A stretch of 64,000 nucleotides of DNA from Rusavskia elegans. Lineage: Eukaryota; Ascomycota; Lecanoromycetes; Teloschistales; Teloschistaceae. Each line of letters opens with the position of its first letter. Position 1 is the stretch's first letter. The notes beneath the pieces are model-generated. The model ran no database searches and was not told the DNA's origin. It saw nothing but the letters and a program-made list of their open reading frames with translations. The position numbers and the translations under genes are program-made. The DNA lies in assembly GCA_011316305.1 (NCBI GenBank), contig SAUG01000162.1, positions 1-64,000 of the forward strand. Reading direction: 5' to 3'. Positions 21,411 to 33,617 of this stretch are shown here, piece by piece.

Positions 21411-22136
21411 GATGGGCAACTAGCACACGCCTAGGCTGGCGACGCGAGGACTGCCGACTTCATCTTGAACACTTATTGTACGTCAGGGGATTCGAATGAT
21501 GTCGGGTATCGGATCGCCTTGTCGGAAGGAGGCCGATGTGATGGAGCCGCTCGGTATGACGCGCAAGTTGTACATAGCCACTATCGACACGAATGTATGA
21601 AAGGAATGTACGAGGTATATCGATGCAGCGACAAGCCCAGGGAGAATCGTGAGGATGAAATGAGCGGACTGTGTCTTTCATTCACTACTTACAGACGAGC
21701 CACGGTCTCTTCTTCTGTAGAATAACCCGTCATATCCATCATCTAAAACATTCAAACAGGCCGGCCATCATGTGGCCCTGCCAGTGGTATCACTTTTGTA
21801 CCCAACACCTTGCAATGATTTTGTCCCATAGCGCCAGGCATTCGTACACCCTTCAACTGCCCAAACGATTTGATTCGGCCACCTCGAGCGCCATGCAGTT
21901 GACATTCGTAGAACATCGCAAACGCAAAACACAAAATTTCAACGCAGGAAAGGTAATCATTAACATCTTCTCACCAAACTTTTCCCTCGTGCTATTCCAC
22001 ATGGCTGCCGCACAATGGTGGCCTTTCCTGCAGGCCGTTACTGCCCATGTGCAGTCTTCCAAGACGGAGAGGGTACGACATATTCGTAGACGGTGTGGTA
22101 TGATCGAGGTTGAGGCCGGGGAATCCGCGGTGTCCG
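21411..22136. other. spacer between the orphan and CHD1
   Basis: About 730 bp. Contains the candidate leader of the preceding gene near 21475 and the 3' UTR of CHD1. No other gene supported. Confidence 0.45.
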
Positions 22137-25100
22137 TCACTCGGCTCGAACTGAAGCGCCATTGACTTGGCCATTCGTCGTGCCCGATGCAGCTTGAACT
22201 TCTCGTCGAGCTTTATCGGCTTCGTCCTTGGCTTTGACCCGTCGTTCTTCATCATCCTCTGGGATCCCCTTCAGACGACGATACATACTTCGGACCTGGC
22301 TGCTCTTCGTGCCTGGGTTGGGCCAGAATTCCATCACATGGTTCCTAAAAGTCAAGTCAGTCGATGTTTGCGATTCTACCAATCGGTCCGACGATGGAAC
22401 ATACCAAAACTCAGCCTCCATCTCCATTTTCACGTCATATTTATCCACCATATTCACATTGTTCATGACAAGATCGCCAACGTGCTGCAGTTGAATCCTC
22501 AGTGTGGCAGCACGCTCTTTCTTATCAGGCTGGTTGGCTTTGGTTGCCGCCTGCAAGAGTTCGAGGTTTTCGTTGACAGGATTCATGAGGAGCTTGATGT
22601 AGGGGGCAGCGGTGGTACGGTCGGCACCTTTGCCGCCGCTGGTCTGAGTCTTGCTAGAACTGCCTTTGTGATGGCGTTGGCTCTCTGATCTGGGTCGAGT
22701 GATGTGACCATTGACAGTATGGCCATTTGTCTCGCCGTTAGAGATCCGTCGGTCGGTACTATGACGGACTCGGTGTCTATCCCTATCCCCTTCACGTTGG
22801 CGTCGATGGCCACTTGATGGAGCAGGCGATGTCGAGGCTAAAGTCCGGCTGTTGGATCTGGCGTGAAGGCCGTTCTTCTTGTTGTTGCGATGATGGTTCT
22901 CAACTGCACGCTTAGCAGCAGGGTTGTTACTCATCTTGTCCTCAAGCACCGACAAGAGATAACCCATCCGTCGAACAAGGTGGACGGCTTGGGGAGTCTT
23001 TACGCCTTGCTGTTCTCCCTTCTTGCGCTGTTCCTTACGCTCCACGCGCTGTTCTTCCAAGAAAAACTTGTCAGCGAGACCGAGATCGGGGTCATCGCGA
23101 ATCTGAGGCCAGGCACCGTAACCGTGCCGAACGACACCGACACAGAGCATCCCGTCCTCTCGTGCTCCCCACTCGCAAGTGAACGTTTCGGCGCCCTTCT
23201 GGGCTTCTGGTATGCGGAACGACTTCTGATCGGAAACCTGTCTAACAGCTTGCCGCAGAAGCCGCATGTGACCTCCACGTTCTTGGATTGTGTATGCATT
23301 GTTCCGCGCAGTGCCTTTGTATTCGAACACAACCGACTTCTTTTCTTTTTGCGGTATCAATTTTCCAATGGCCTGTTCTCGCTCTTTGATCTTTGCCTCC
23401 TCTTCCGCCTTCAGCTGCGTTGCAATTTTGATGATTTCATTGAGTTCAGATCTTAGTACCCCGCGGTCTCGATTGGAAAGTCGTGCTTCCTTAACAAGAT
23501 CGTCGGCGCGTTCGTCGTCGATGTGTCCATACCTCATGTAAGCTCTGATAAGGTCTCTAATTTCTCTTGTGACCAAAGGACGCTTTGGATCTTTGCCTTC
23601 GGCGACATCCGACTCACTGGCGGCTTCGTTGACCGTCATGTCCCTTGCACGCTTCTTGGCTGCGCGTTCCTCGCGATCACTGCCCTCAAGCTTACGTTTC
23701 CTCGGAGCATTTTCCCGGATCTGGTCTTCGAGGAACTTCTGATGGGCCTTTTTCTCTTCCTCAGCTTTGATCTTTGCCAGCGCTTCCTTAGGTATGATCT
23801 CATCCCATTCTTTGTCCAGTGCAATATCAGTGTACTCGAATCTTTTGAGGAAGTCTTCGCGGTTAAGCTGTTCGGTGGAGTTCTCCTCAGCATTCGCAAT
23901 CATGGTGTCGATATCCAGCTCCTCTAGGTGTTTCTGGTCACTTGCTTTCTGAAACATTTTCTGGCTTCTATATTTGAGGATTCGAGCTATATCCTCAGAC
24001 GTCGTCGGCGCTTCGGTGACCTTTCTAGCTTTCTCGAGCTTTTCGTGAGCGATCTTGTCAGTCACACTTATGTCAATGGTAATTTGTTCGAGTAGAATCT
24101 TGTTCTTTTGGCGCTCGAGAACTTCTTCTTCAACCGTGTCTCCAGTGACCAGCCGGTAGACAGTGACGGGCTTTGTTTGGCCGATCCTGTGCGCACGAGC
24201 CATCGCTTGCATGTCAGCCTGCGGATTCCAGTCGGAATCGAAGAGAATGACGGTGTCCGCGGTCATCAGGTTGATGCCCAGACCTCCAGCTCTGGTTGAC
24301 AGTAGGAAGCAAAAGTCGGGGCTGTCTGGTTTATTGAAGTGCTCCATGGCCTGAGTTCGCTGTACGGAAGGAACGGTGCCGTCCAAACGTTGGTATTGAT
24401 AGCCTTTCAATTTCATATAGTCTTGAAGGAGGTCCAGCATTTTTACCATCTGGCTGAAGATTAGAACACGGTGACCGTTTTCTTGAAGCTTCTTGAGCAG
24501 TTTGTTGAGTATGATCATCTTGCCACTACTGTTCACCAGGGTGTTCAAGACGTCTTCGTGGCTGGTTTTCTCCCCAACGATACGGGCTTCGGCATTTGGA
24601 AGAAGGAACGGGTGATTGCTTGTTTTCTTCAGCTCCATCATGATATTCAGGAGTGATTGTTTTTGGCCATTCTCGCCTTGGTTGAGGGCGGCATAGTTTC
24701 TGGTGAGAATGTTTGTATAAAGCTCGGCTTGGACATCAGCCATGCCGGTACGCATAATAAACTCCTTCTTGGGAGGTAAATCTTGCTCGACAGTCCTCTT
24801 CGTTCGACGGATCATGATGGGTGCCAGAATATTGATAAGTGCTTCGGCCTTTCCTCGGGTGACTTCGTCGGATTCTCTCAGATCAATGTTGACGTCGGCT
24901 TCCACATCGCCAGGGTTGAGGAAATGGAGCAGCGCTGCCAGCTCAGAGGAGTCGTTCTGGATGGGAGTGCCAGTGATCAGCAGCCGGTGCGGCGTCTTGA
25001 AGTCCAGAAGCTTTTGGTACAGTTGTGACGTTCGACTCTTCAAGCGGTGAGCCTCGTCGACCACCAACAACTGCCATCTGATCTGAGAAAGAAATGCCGA

Positions 25101-27095
25101 GTCCATGCTGACATATTCATAGGTAGTAAGGAGGACATGGAATTTAGGCTTTCGAATACTACCGTCAGCAAATAACTCGTAGTCCTTGATGATGTTGCGG
25201 GAAGGCTCTTTGCCGTTGTAGATCACGTAGTTGATGTCGGGAGTCCAGTAATCGAAGGTCTCTGCCCACGAAGGTAAGGTCGACAGCGGTATGACCACCA
25301 AGAAAGGGCCTTGTTGCAACCGGTCATGACGCAGCCAGTTCATGAAGGACACAGTCTGTACTGTTTTGCCCAACCCCATCTCGTCGGCCAGAATGACGCT
25401 TCGTCCTTTCTGCCAATTAAGCGCCATGAAATTGATCCCTGTCTTCTGGAAATCACGGAGGGTGCCATTCTTGATATAGTGGGGTTGCTCCTTGAATTGT
25501 TCAGCAGGTGCTTTGGGCTTACCGGATACTGGCAACGATGCCGCGCGGTTGATGAAGCGATCGACTTCTGCCTGTGCAATGGTGCTGATCAATTCGGCTT
25601 TTTCCCATGTGCATCCGACATAGGGAATCCGTTTCCATTTGATGTAATACTCAATGCCACCGTCGTCGTCCTCGCGCATGCTGATGACACGTTCGACTTT
25701 GGTATAGTCTTCCACTTCGCTGGTATTGCTCTCGCGTGCAAGTAGCCTCTGCTCCTTCTCGTCGGGAGACATGTCCTCATCTCGTTCAAGCTCAAGATCC
25801 TCGAGTATGGATTTCTTGAAGTAGTTTTCCGCCTTTCGTTGGCCTTTGTGCTCAAGAAGGGAGCCGTAAGATTCCCATGTGGCGTGGTAGTGTGCTTTGC
25901 CCTGCCATTTGACCTGTGTGATGGTGTCAGGCCATCTATCGCGACAATATCAAGACATGAGGAGACAAAGACATACATAATATTCGAAGTCTTGCTTGTC
26001 AAGGTCCGATGCTTCCTTGCCTGCACAATGTCAGTTTAGGCGAAATCTGTATTGAGAGAAACGCATACTTGTGTCTTCCCGCAGTCGATGTTGCAAGATG
26101 ATGTCTACCTGAGGAATATTGCCATCAGGCGCATCGACCCACTCATATTGCATGTCATCTTCATCATTGAACATGTCGTCATCATCTTCGTTGTAATTGG
26201 AAACCTTCGCGGCTTGTCTGGTAGAGAAGCGGACATCGGATTGTATAGTAGTTTTCGCGACAGCGGCCTGTAGTAAGCGACGTTGAGTCCTCTTGTTTGT
26301 TGATGATCGAGGGCGAGATCGTCGAGAAGATGTCGGCTCTGACTCTGAATCCGACGGAGATAGGCCGGAAGGTGTTGCTTGTTTTGAGCCTATTATGTGT
26401 CAGATCGTCACAGCTGGGATCTTGCAACGACAAACAACGCGAGCAAAGGAAAGGGGTAGGTAGTACCCTGATTAGAATAAGTGGTCCTCCGTCGTTTTCG
26501 CGGAGCCTTGTCGATATCAGAGCCGGAGGCGTCGGAATCGCTATCAACCTTTGAGACTTTCAGCATATGGACCTGAGATGCCGGAATAGGGGTAATGACC
26601 ACTCGACGTGAAGGACGTGCACGACCCTGGAGGTGAGGTTCAGCATGGGAAGGCAGAGTCTCAAGGATGTCTTACACTTCTCCGAAGCCCGTAGAGCTCG
26701 GGATCAGCCAACATAAAGTCGTCATCCTCCCCGCTGGCTTTCCGCTTTCCCAATCTCGAAGAGGTTTCGGACGATGAGCGGGTGTGGCGGGTAGGTTGCT
26801 GGAGAGCAGGGGGTGGAGAGTTGTCCAGCTCAAAATCAGCATCATCGGATCCAACAGCATCTTCATCGTGTGAAGATTCCGAAGTATCTGCCTTGTATAT
26901 ACCGTTGACACTATTCTCAGCATCAGGAATGGGGGATGAGGATGAAGCGGTGTTGGGAGCATCGATGGCTTCGGATAGGTCGCTCTCGCTGTCCGAAGTC
27001 ATGATCTGGTTCATGGGGTTGTAGATGGTTGGAGGCGACAGATGTCCGTTAGGCATGGGCTGCGAGGAGCCAAGGGAGGGGGGTGGTTGTTGCAT
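22137..27095 (-). CDS. CHD1: CHD1 chromatin remodelling ATPase, 1553 aa
   Basis: Joined from 27095-26676, 26626-26467, 26389-26069, 26020-25977, 25913-22405 and 22344-22137. The last intron (60 bp) is in frame and easily missed. Its removal restores AEFWNHVMEFWPN. Order: acidic disordered N-terminus; two chromodomains (EYYVKWQGKAHYHATWE about 313-330, EYYIKWKRIPYVGCTWE about 402-420); SNF2 ATPase with Walker A DEMGLGKT (about 492-499), DEAH (about 601-604) and the helicase C lobe (SQMVKMLDLL, STRAGGLGINL, RAHRIGQ); SANT/SLIDE-type DNA-binding region; and a CHCT domain at the C-terminus (YIKLLMNPVNENLELL). It slides and spaces nucleosomes in transcribed chromatin, and the tandem chromodomains act as a gate on ATPase activity. 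Length and order are normal for the family. It is head to head with RLI1 across about 0.9 kb. Confidence 0.96.
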
Positions 27096-28005
27096 CACGC
27101 TGCTCGCTGGAAGACGTTAGCATTGAGCATGCCAGAGCCATAGCTTGGGTTCGGCGCAGCAAGTGTGGTCTGAATGGTATTTGGCGACCCAGAAGCCGTT
27201 GACAAGAGTGCAAGAACATGAAAGCTCGTGCAAGGAAAGTCATTTGAAGATGGAGCGTCGTTATTGATGATGGATGAGATGAAAATCCATTGGGCCGGGG
27301 CCCACGGCTTCTGCAGTACAAAGCCAGCGTAGTTGATGTGGACAGTATTCTAGACGACAGGAGGCAAGCTAGACGTGCTCAAAGAAGCAAAAATGTAGAA
27401 TCTATAGATACAGAGAGGCAGTGGTGATGAGGTACCGATGGTGGGAAAGCGGCTGATGGAGCAGATGCCCATTTTCCGACGGGCAGAAAAGGCAAGATGT
27501 TTGCTAGAAACAAAGGTACTTACAAGCCATGGCTTCGAGAGCAGTGAAGAACTTTTGAAATGGGTGTCGCCAGCGTTGGAGATGTCGGTATGTGGAGTGG
27601 GACGAGGGAGTGTGTGAAGGGCAAGTGTCTTGAGTGACTGACTGACGGATGCAAGAGGATCGGTGCTCCGGCGAGAAGGCGCACTAGTACGGTAAGATAT
27701 TTGGTTAAAGGCGGCGCTAGCGGGGGTTTACCCTTTTAGCCGACACAAATAATTATAGTGGGGGGACAATCACAACAACCACGGTCACCAGAAGTCTGAT
27801 AGATCCCTATCACTATCTCTTTGCTTTCTCAACCGTTCTCCATAGTGCTCGACAGCTAGGTGCTCTTCACGACAGAAGTGCCGGCGGACTCCTCCCCACA
27901 TCACTCGTCTATCTGCGCCACCACTCGACACTTGAAGGCCTTCCCCCACCACGGCATAGCAAGAGATCAACACATTCCTGGGAGAATACTCAACCAGCCG
28001 CCACA
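27096..28005. promoter_or_regulatory. bidirectional promoter region between CHD1 and RLI1
   Basis: About 910 bp between divergent start codons. Transcript leaders of both genes must lie here. An additional 5' exon of CHD1 (for example ending at a CCAG near 27106) is possible but would be non-coding or in doubt. A pyrimidine- and purine-mixed GC-rich tract occurs at 27700-27735. No defined factor site recognised. Confidence 0.4.
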
Positions 28006-30256
28006 ATGTCAGATAGATTGACACGGTGCTGTCCATCTTTATTGAGCCCTCAATCAATTTGCTGACCATTCTTCAGTATTGCCATTGTCAACAGCGACAA
28101 GGTAAGCCTGATTCCCCTATGGCCAATCACATGGAGGCTAATTGTCACAAACACAGTGCAAGCCAAAGGTACATGAACCACTCCCACCTCATCGAATGCC
28201 AACCACCACCTGTCGACTGCCAATACTAAGACCCGTGGTAGAAATGCCGTCAAGAATGCAAGAAATCGTGTCCGGTCGTGAGGACCGGCAAGCTGTGTAT
28301 CGAAGTGACTCCAGATTCCAAAATCGCCTTCATATCCGAACGTCTATGCATCGGCTGCGGTATTTGTCCTAAGAAATGTCCGTTTGGTGCCATCAATATC
28401 ATCAATTTGCCCACCAACCTCGAGACTCAGGTCACTCATCGGTACTCGGCCAATAGCTTCAAGCTGCATAGGCTGCCCACCCCACGCCCAGGTCAAGTAC
28501 TGGGTCTCGTCGGCACAAACGGAATCGGGAAGAGTACAGCCTTGAAAATCTTGAGTGGGAAGTTGAAACCCAACCTTGGCCGCTACGAGAACCCACCGGA
28601 CTGGGAGGAGATTTTGAAATACTTCCGGGGCTCAGAGCTTCAGAGTACGCCCGCACGCATTCCGATCAACGGTAGTTGCTAAGCTGAGATAGACTACTTT
28701 ACCAAGATTTTGGAAGATGACCTCAAGTCGGTCGTGAAGCCTCAATATGTCGACCAGATCCCCAAAGCCGTCAAGGGCCCCGACAAGACCGTCAAAACCC
28801 TGCTTGAAGCCCGTTCGCAGATGGAAAACCTCGACGAGATCCTAGACGTCTTAGGTACTGTCAAGCTCATCTCCATCGTTTTAGCTGCCCTAACCTTGTC
28901 GTAGAGTTGAGACATGTCCTTGACCGTGATATCAACCTCCTGTCAGGTGGAGAGCTTCAGAGATTTGCCATCGGCATAGTGTGTGTCCAGCAAGCCGATG
29001 TGTAAGAACTCCAGCCAAGATAAGTGAGCAGACAGCAGCTGACTCCTCCCAAGCTACATGTTTGACGAGCCTTCTTCGTATCTCGATGTGAAGCAACGGT
29101 TAAATGCGGCAAGGACTATCCGTAACTTGCTTCGACCGGATGACTACGTCATCGTGGTCGAGCACGACTTGTCCGTTCTGGATTACCTGTCCGACTTCAT
29201 TTGCGTCCTGTACGGCAGACCCGCTGTATACGGTGTCGTTACTCTGCCGCAGTCAGTCCGCGAAGGCATCAACATATTCTTGGACGGCAATATCCCAACG
29301 GAGAACCTACGATTTCGAGAAGAATCACTTACATTCCGCATCGCTGAAGCTGGGGATGACTTTGTTGCCGAGAAGGATCGCGGTTATGAGTACCCGGCCA
29401 TGGAGAAAACCTTGGGCGGTTTTCATCTGAAGGTTGAGCCTGGCAGATTCACGGATTCCGAGATCGTCGTCCTGATGGGAGAGAACGGCACAGGCAAGAC
29501 GACTTTCTGTCGCATGCTAGCTGGGGCGGAGAAACCAGACGGCCGAACCAGCGTGCCTCAGATGAACATCTCCATGAAACCTCAAAAAATCACGCCCAAA
29601 TTCACAGGTACCGTCCGGCAGTTATTCTTCAAGAAAATCAAAGCCGCCTTTCTCAGTCCGCAATTCCAGACTGATGTCTACAAGCCCCTCAAACTCGACG
29701 ACTTCATTGATCAGGAAGTGCAAAACCTCTCCGGTGGTGAACTTCAGCGTGTCGCCATTGTCCTTGCTCTGGGAATTCCTGCCGATATCTATCTCATCGA
29801 TGAACCAAGCGCCTACCTTGACTCCGAGCAGCGTATCATCGCCGCCCGTGTCATCAAACGCTTTATCATGCACGCTAAGAAGACCGCCTTCATCGTTGAG
29901 CACGATTTCATCATGGCCACCTACCTTGCAGATCGAGTTATCGTCTTCGATGGCCAGCCATCTATCGATGCCAGGGCGAATACGCCGGAGAGTTTGCTCA
30001 CAGGCTGCAACAAATTCCTCAAGAATTTGGATGTCACATTTCGTCGTGATCCCAACAGCTTCAGACCTCGGATCAATAAGTACAATAGTCAGTTGGACCA
30101 AGACCAGAAACTGCATGGGAATTACGTATGTCATCTCCAACCCATTTCCCCATCTCCTAAATCTCTAGGATTGTGGCCGAATCCCTCCTTCGTGAACATC
30201 ACAAGTAAGGCTAACCGTAATTGCATCTTTAGTTCTTCCTCGAAGACGATTCCTGA
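28006..30256 (+). CDS. RLI1: RLI1/ABCE1 ribosome recycling ATPase, 604 aa
   Basis: Eight exons: 28006-28025, 28077-28101, 28157-28168 (only 12 nt), 28242-28644, 28693-28854, 28905-29001, 29054-30125 and 30233-30256. The length (604 aa) and protein match yeast Rli1 closely. The N-terminus carries the two [4Fe-4S] Cys sets ([14 protein letters not shown] and [11 protein letters not shown]). ATPase 1 has Walker [10 protein letters not shown] and signature [11 protein letters not shown]; ATPase 2 has GENGTGKTT and [11 protein letters not shown] with DEPSAYLD. It splits 80S post-termination ribosomes after eRF1 binding, acts in initiation, and requires the cytosolic Fe-S assembly pathway. The last exon ends the conserved GNYFFLEDDS tail. 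A long open frame of a different phase continues past the stop (see findings). It is head to head with CHD1. Confidence 0.96.
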
Positions 30257-30868
30257 AAGGCATCCCTACTCCCCACGACCACTACAATGATAACGACCAT
30301 TACGACCATCACGATCGCCATGATGACAAAAAAGCATCAAGTAGTGGTGTTCTGAAAGCATCCGCCAGTGTTGGTGGAAACGCTGGAAAGCGCGGCGCAT
30401 CCGGACTCGCGGATGAGGAGGCAGGCGCTGAAGACGACGATGACGAGGATATCTGACGATGGTGACGGCGGTCTATCTCCTCTCTATCCAAAATCCCCGT
30501 ATGTGACGTTGGTCGAAGGTGTTGGAGAACGATGGTTCAAGCAGATGACCGCCGTCGAGCGGATTGGGCATTGATCAGGGATGTCTGTCGCTGAGTAAGG
30601 CGACATAGAATATACAGCAAGCGATGGTTCTCACGTTAGCGATCGTTCGAGGCTGAGAAAGACATGGCTAAAATTGGTGGAATTGGCTCTATCTTCCGAA
30701 AGCCAGCTGCTGGAATAAAACCTCGTTTTCACTACAGGACTGAATGGAAAATTCTACCAAGATCCTCTCCACCTGCATCAAGTCGAACCTCGTCCCCTCA
30801 CAACGGAAATCACTCTCCTTCAAATCCGCCTGGAATGGCTCAACAAAACAACAATACCTCCCCAACAC
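30257..30868. other. 3' region of RLI1 and PRP40 (convergent)
   Basis: About 610 bp. Bases 30257-30458 remain open in a frame other than the RLI1 reading frame and encode an Asp/His-rich then acidic stretch (see findings). The remainder looks like 3' UTR. Short plus-strand Pro/Ser-rich frames from 30664 are antisense shadows of PRP40. Confidence 0.5.
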
Positions 30869-33277
30869 CTAATCATCCTCAACCATCTCCCCCTCCTCAC
30901 TCCCACTCCTCAACCCCACCTCCTCCTTCACCACCTCCGGCGTCCTCGTCTTCTCCATCCTCTTCTCCCTCGGCGTCTCCCCCCTCCTCCTCTTCCTCAA
31001 CCCCCCTTCCTCACTCCCCTCACTTCCCCTTCTCCTCCTCCCTCCAGCCCCACCAGCCCTTGAATCCCCATAATCCAACTCCCTCTCCCCTCTCGCCGGT
31101 CTGGTCGCATACAATCTATCCCTCTCCCTCTCCCTCCCACCATCCTCCTCCCCACGCGCAGACCGCGGCGTATGCTCCAAATCGCTCGGATATCGATGAC
31201 CCCGCCGGTCCCGCTCAGACCTGCCCTCCCCGCGGCTCCCCAACCGCTCATGCCGATCTCGTTCTCTAGACCGCGGAACCGGTATCGGAGGCGGACTGAG
31301 CCCCGTGGCGCCCGCTTTGGTGCTGTACACGCGTTCGCGATCGGCCATCGCTTTCCTGCGTTCGGCTTCGTAGATGTCTAGTTCCGGGGTACGGTGTCTA
31401 ACTTCGCGGCCATGATCACGCGGATCGTAATGGCCGTTTCGGCGATCGCGTTTACCATGTGAACTCCGTTCACGATCGGCGTGATCGTCTTCTTTCTCAC
31501 GAAGGCGACGGATGACTTTTTCGAAAGCTTGGCGGCGGAGATCGTCGGACTCGAGGGCTTTGAATTCTTCCATGTGTACGATTTGAGGACGGATGGTTTC
31601 CCAGGTGGTGCTTGCGGTGATGGGGGGGTTGGAGAGGTGTTTGATTTTCGAGCGAAGAGCGTCGATGTTGCGACGTTGATGGCGTTCGTTGGCGTGTTGA
31701 TCGTGTTCGGATTTGCGGACGACTTTCTCTTGGAGGCGGGCGAAGATTAGGGATAGAGTATCTTCCGAGATGCTGATAGTACGGCGATCGGTGGACATGA
31801 GGGCTAGGAATTCCTGGAAGGTAGTTTTTGGGGTCACTTCGTAGCGTTTGTCTTCGAGGACATCGTAGACGTCGTTGCGGACGATGCGGATGGTCCGCTC
31901 TTCTTCCTCGACGACGTCCCAAAAGAGGTCGAGCGGTGTGGAGCCTGAGCCTCGCTGGCCGAGCATGTTGGTGTAGCGGGCGTCATCCTTGATGTCAGGG
32001 TATATGGACATCCATTTTGTACCAGCTTTAATTTTGCCGGCTGCTCTGAGCTCCGAGAGTAGATCGAGAAAACGATCGCGGTTCTGGCGCTCGCGGCGGG
32101 CTTTAGAATTTTTCTCGCGCTGACGCTCGTCGTTAAAAGTGCGTTCAAGGGATTTGATGTGATTCTCGAACGCGGTTAGAATATCAGACTTGCTGAGGGT
32201 CAGAAACTTGCTATCCTCCTGGAACTTGTTGTCCGATCGAATCATACTGTCTGCTTCTGCCCAGCGAGTGTACGGCTCCAAGTCCAATCCCTTCAGGATC
32301 TGAACCAGCTCATCCATAGCTGATTTCCGAGCCACAGCCTCTTGCTCGATGTGTGCTTTCTTCAGCTCGATGATGTACTCCTCAAACAGCTGCTTCCGCT
32401 CAGTGTCATCATTGGTGGACCTGAAGATGGTCTCACCTTCGATAATGGGCCGCGCTGTCTTCCATCGAGTGTAGTGTTTAATTTCTGGATGTCGCCTTAG
32501 CATTGTACCGAAATCTGTGCGGAGCTTGGCGAGTCTCTCCTTTGCACGATCCTTCTCCTGCAAGCGGACTTCGACCGCGTACTTCTCGAAGGCGGCTTTC
32601 CGATCTTTAGGATCCTTGAGCGCACGATACTGAGGATCTTTAATCGTTGCGCGCATAGTCTGCTCCCAAGTCCAATCAGGCTGCACTTTCTGTCGCCGTA
32701 AAAGGCTGATGAATGCTGCCTCGCCTTCCTCGAACGTCGCGTAATTTGGATCGTTCTGGGTGTCAAACGTGACTCCTCGAGGGCCATTGATGTCCATTTG
32801 CCCATAGCCAATCTGTCGATCCTGACCAATACGCTCCCCATAATCGTCTCGATCGCGCTGCTGCGGCTGTGATGAAAAAGAATTCGCACCTCCAGCGACG
32901 AACTGCGGTGCACTATTTCTGAATTAGTGATTACGTGGGATCTTGTTGCAATTGACTTACGGCAGTTGTGGCTTTGGGGGCTGAGCGCTTTGGGCCAGAG
33001 CATTCTTGTATACCTCTGGCATCTCCCATGTCGTCTGTTTCGTCTCGCCATGATACCAATAAGGTCTGCCTTCTGGACTAGTGTGCTGCCTCCATGGCTG
33101 ATTCGCAAGTGCTCGCTGTAAATCCGTGTGAGTGTCTTAAACGGCAAACGCAAAGAAGGAATATACCTCAGAAGGGGTCATCAATTCTTCCGGTTTCGTC
33201 CATTGTGTGGCCTTGGTAACGGTGTTGTAGTAGTAAATTCGGCCATTGCTCTCAGCCTGACTCCAGACTGATGCCAT
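30869..33277 (-). CDS. PRP40: PRP40 U1 snRNP splicing factor, 771 aa
   Basis: Exons 33277-33167, 33115-32961 and 32918-30869 (introns of 51 and 42 bp). Two WW domains are at about residues 1-34 (SVWSQAESNGRIYYYNT) and 41-77 (PWRQHTSPEGRPYWYHGETKQTTWE). FF domains follow from about residue 150 (EEGEAAFISLLRRQKV; later KLRTDFGTMLRR, FEEYIIELKK, RDRFLDLLSELRA). The C-terminal 200 residues are Arg/Glu/Asp-rich, typical of filamentous fungi. The protein sits in the U1 snRNP and bridges the 5' splice site to the branch-point complex and the CTD of Pol II. Head to head with TRS65, 340 bp between starts. Confidence 0.94.
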
Positions 33278-33617
33278 GCTGGCTATCCGATAAGTCTACC
33301 GTTGGGGAGCGGAGTAGGTAACACAAAATTGAGTAAGATCTCAATCAGTCATAGCAGTGATGCTGAAAAAAGACGGGTCTGAAATGACACAAGCAAAGCT
33401 CTGCCTGGCTGAGCTTTACGAACAGATTTCCTACGCTATCTCGCGTCTTCAAGAACAATGTCTCTGTGTCGCAGGAGACAAGTAATTTCTTTACGTCTCT
33501 GCGGCTCTGCGGGTTCTGCCGTTGAATGCCAAGACTCTAGGATACCGCTGCATCAGTCCTTTGGTCGCCCACCTCATCAATTCGAGTCTACAACGACATC
33601 AGGAGCGTTGTACGATA
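33278..33617. promoter_or_regulatory. bidirectional promoter of PRP40 and TRS65
   Basis: 340 bp between divergent starts. Short; no defined site recognised. Confidence 0.4.

Noticed and set aside
30664..31269. Plus-strand Pro/Ser-rich frame of 201 codons
   Set aside because: Antisense to the Arg/Glu/Asp-rich tail of PRP40; composition follows from the sense codons.
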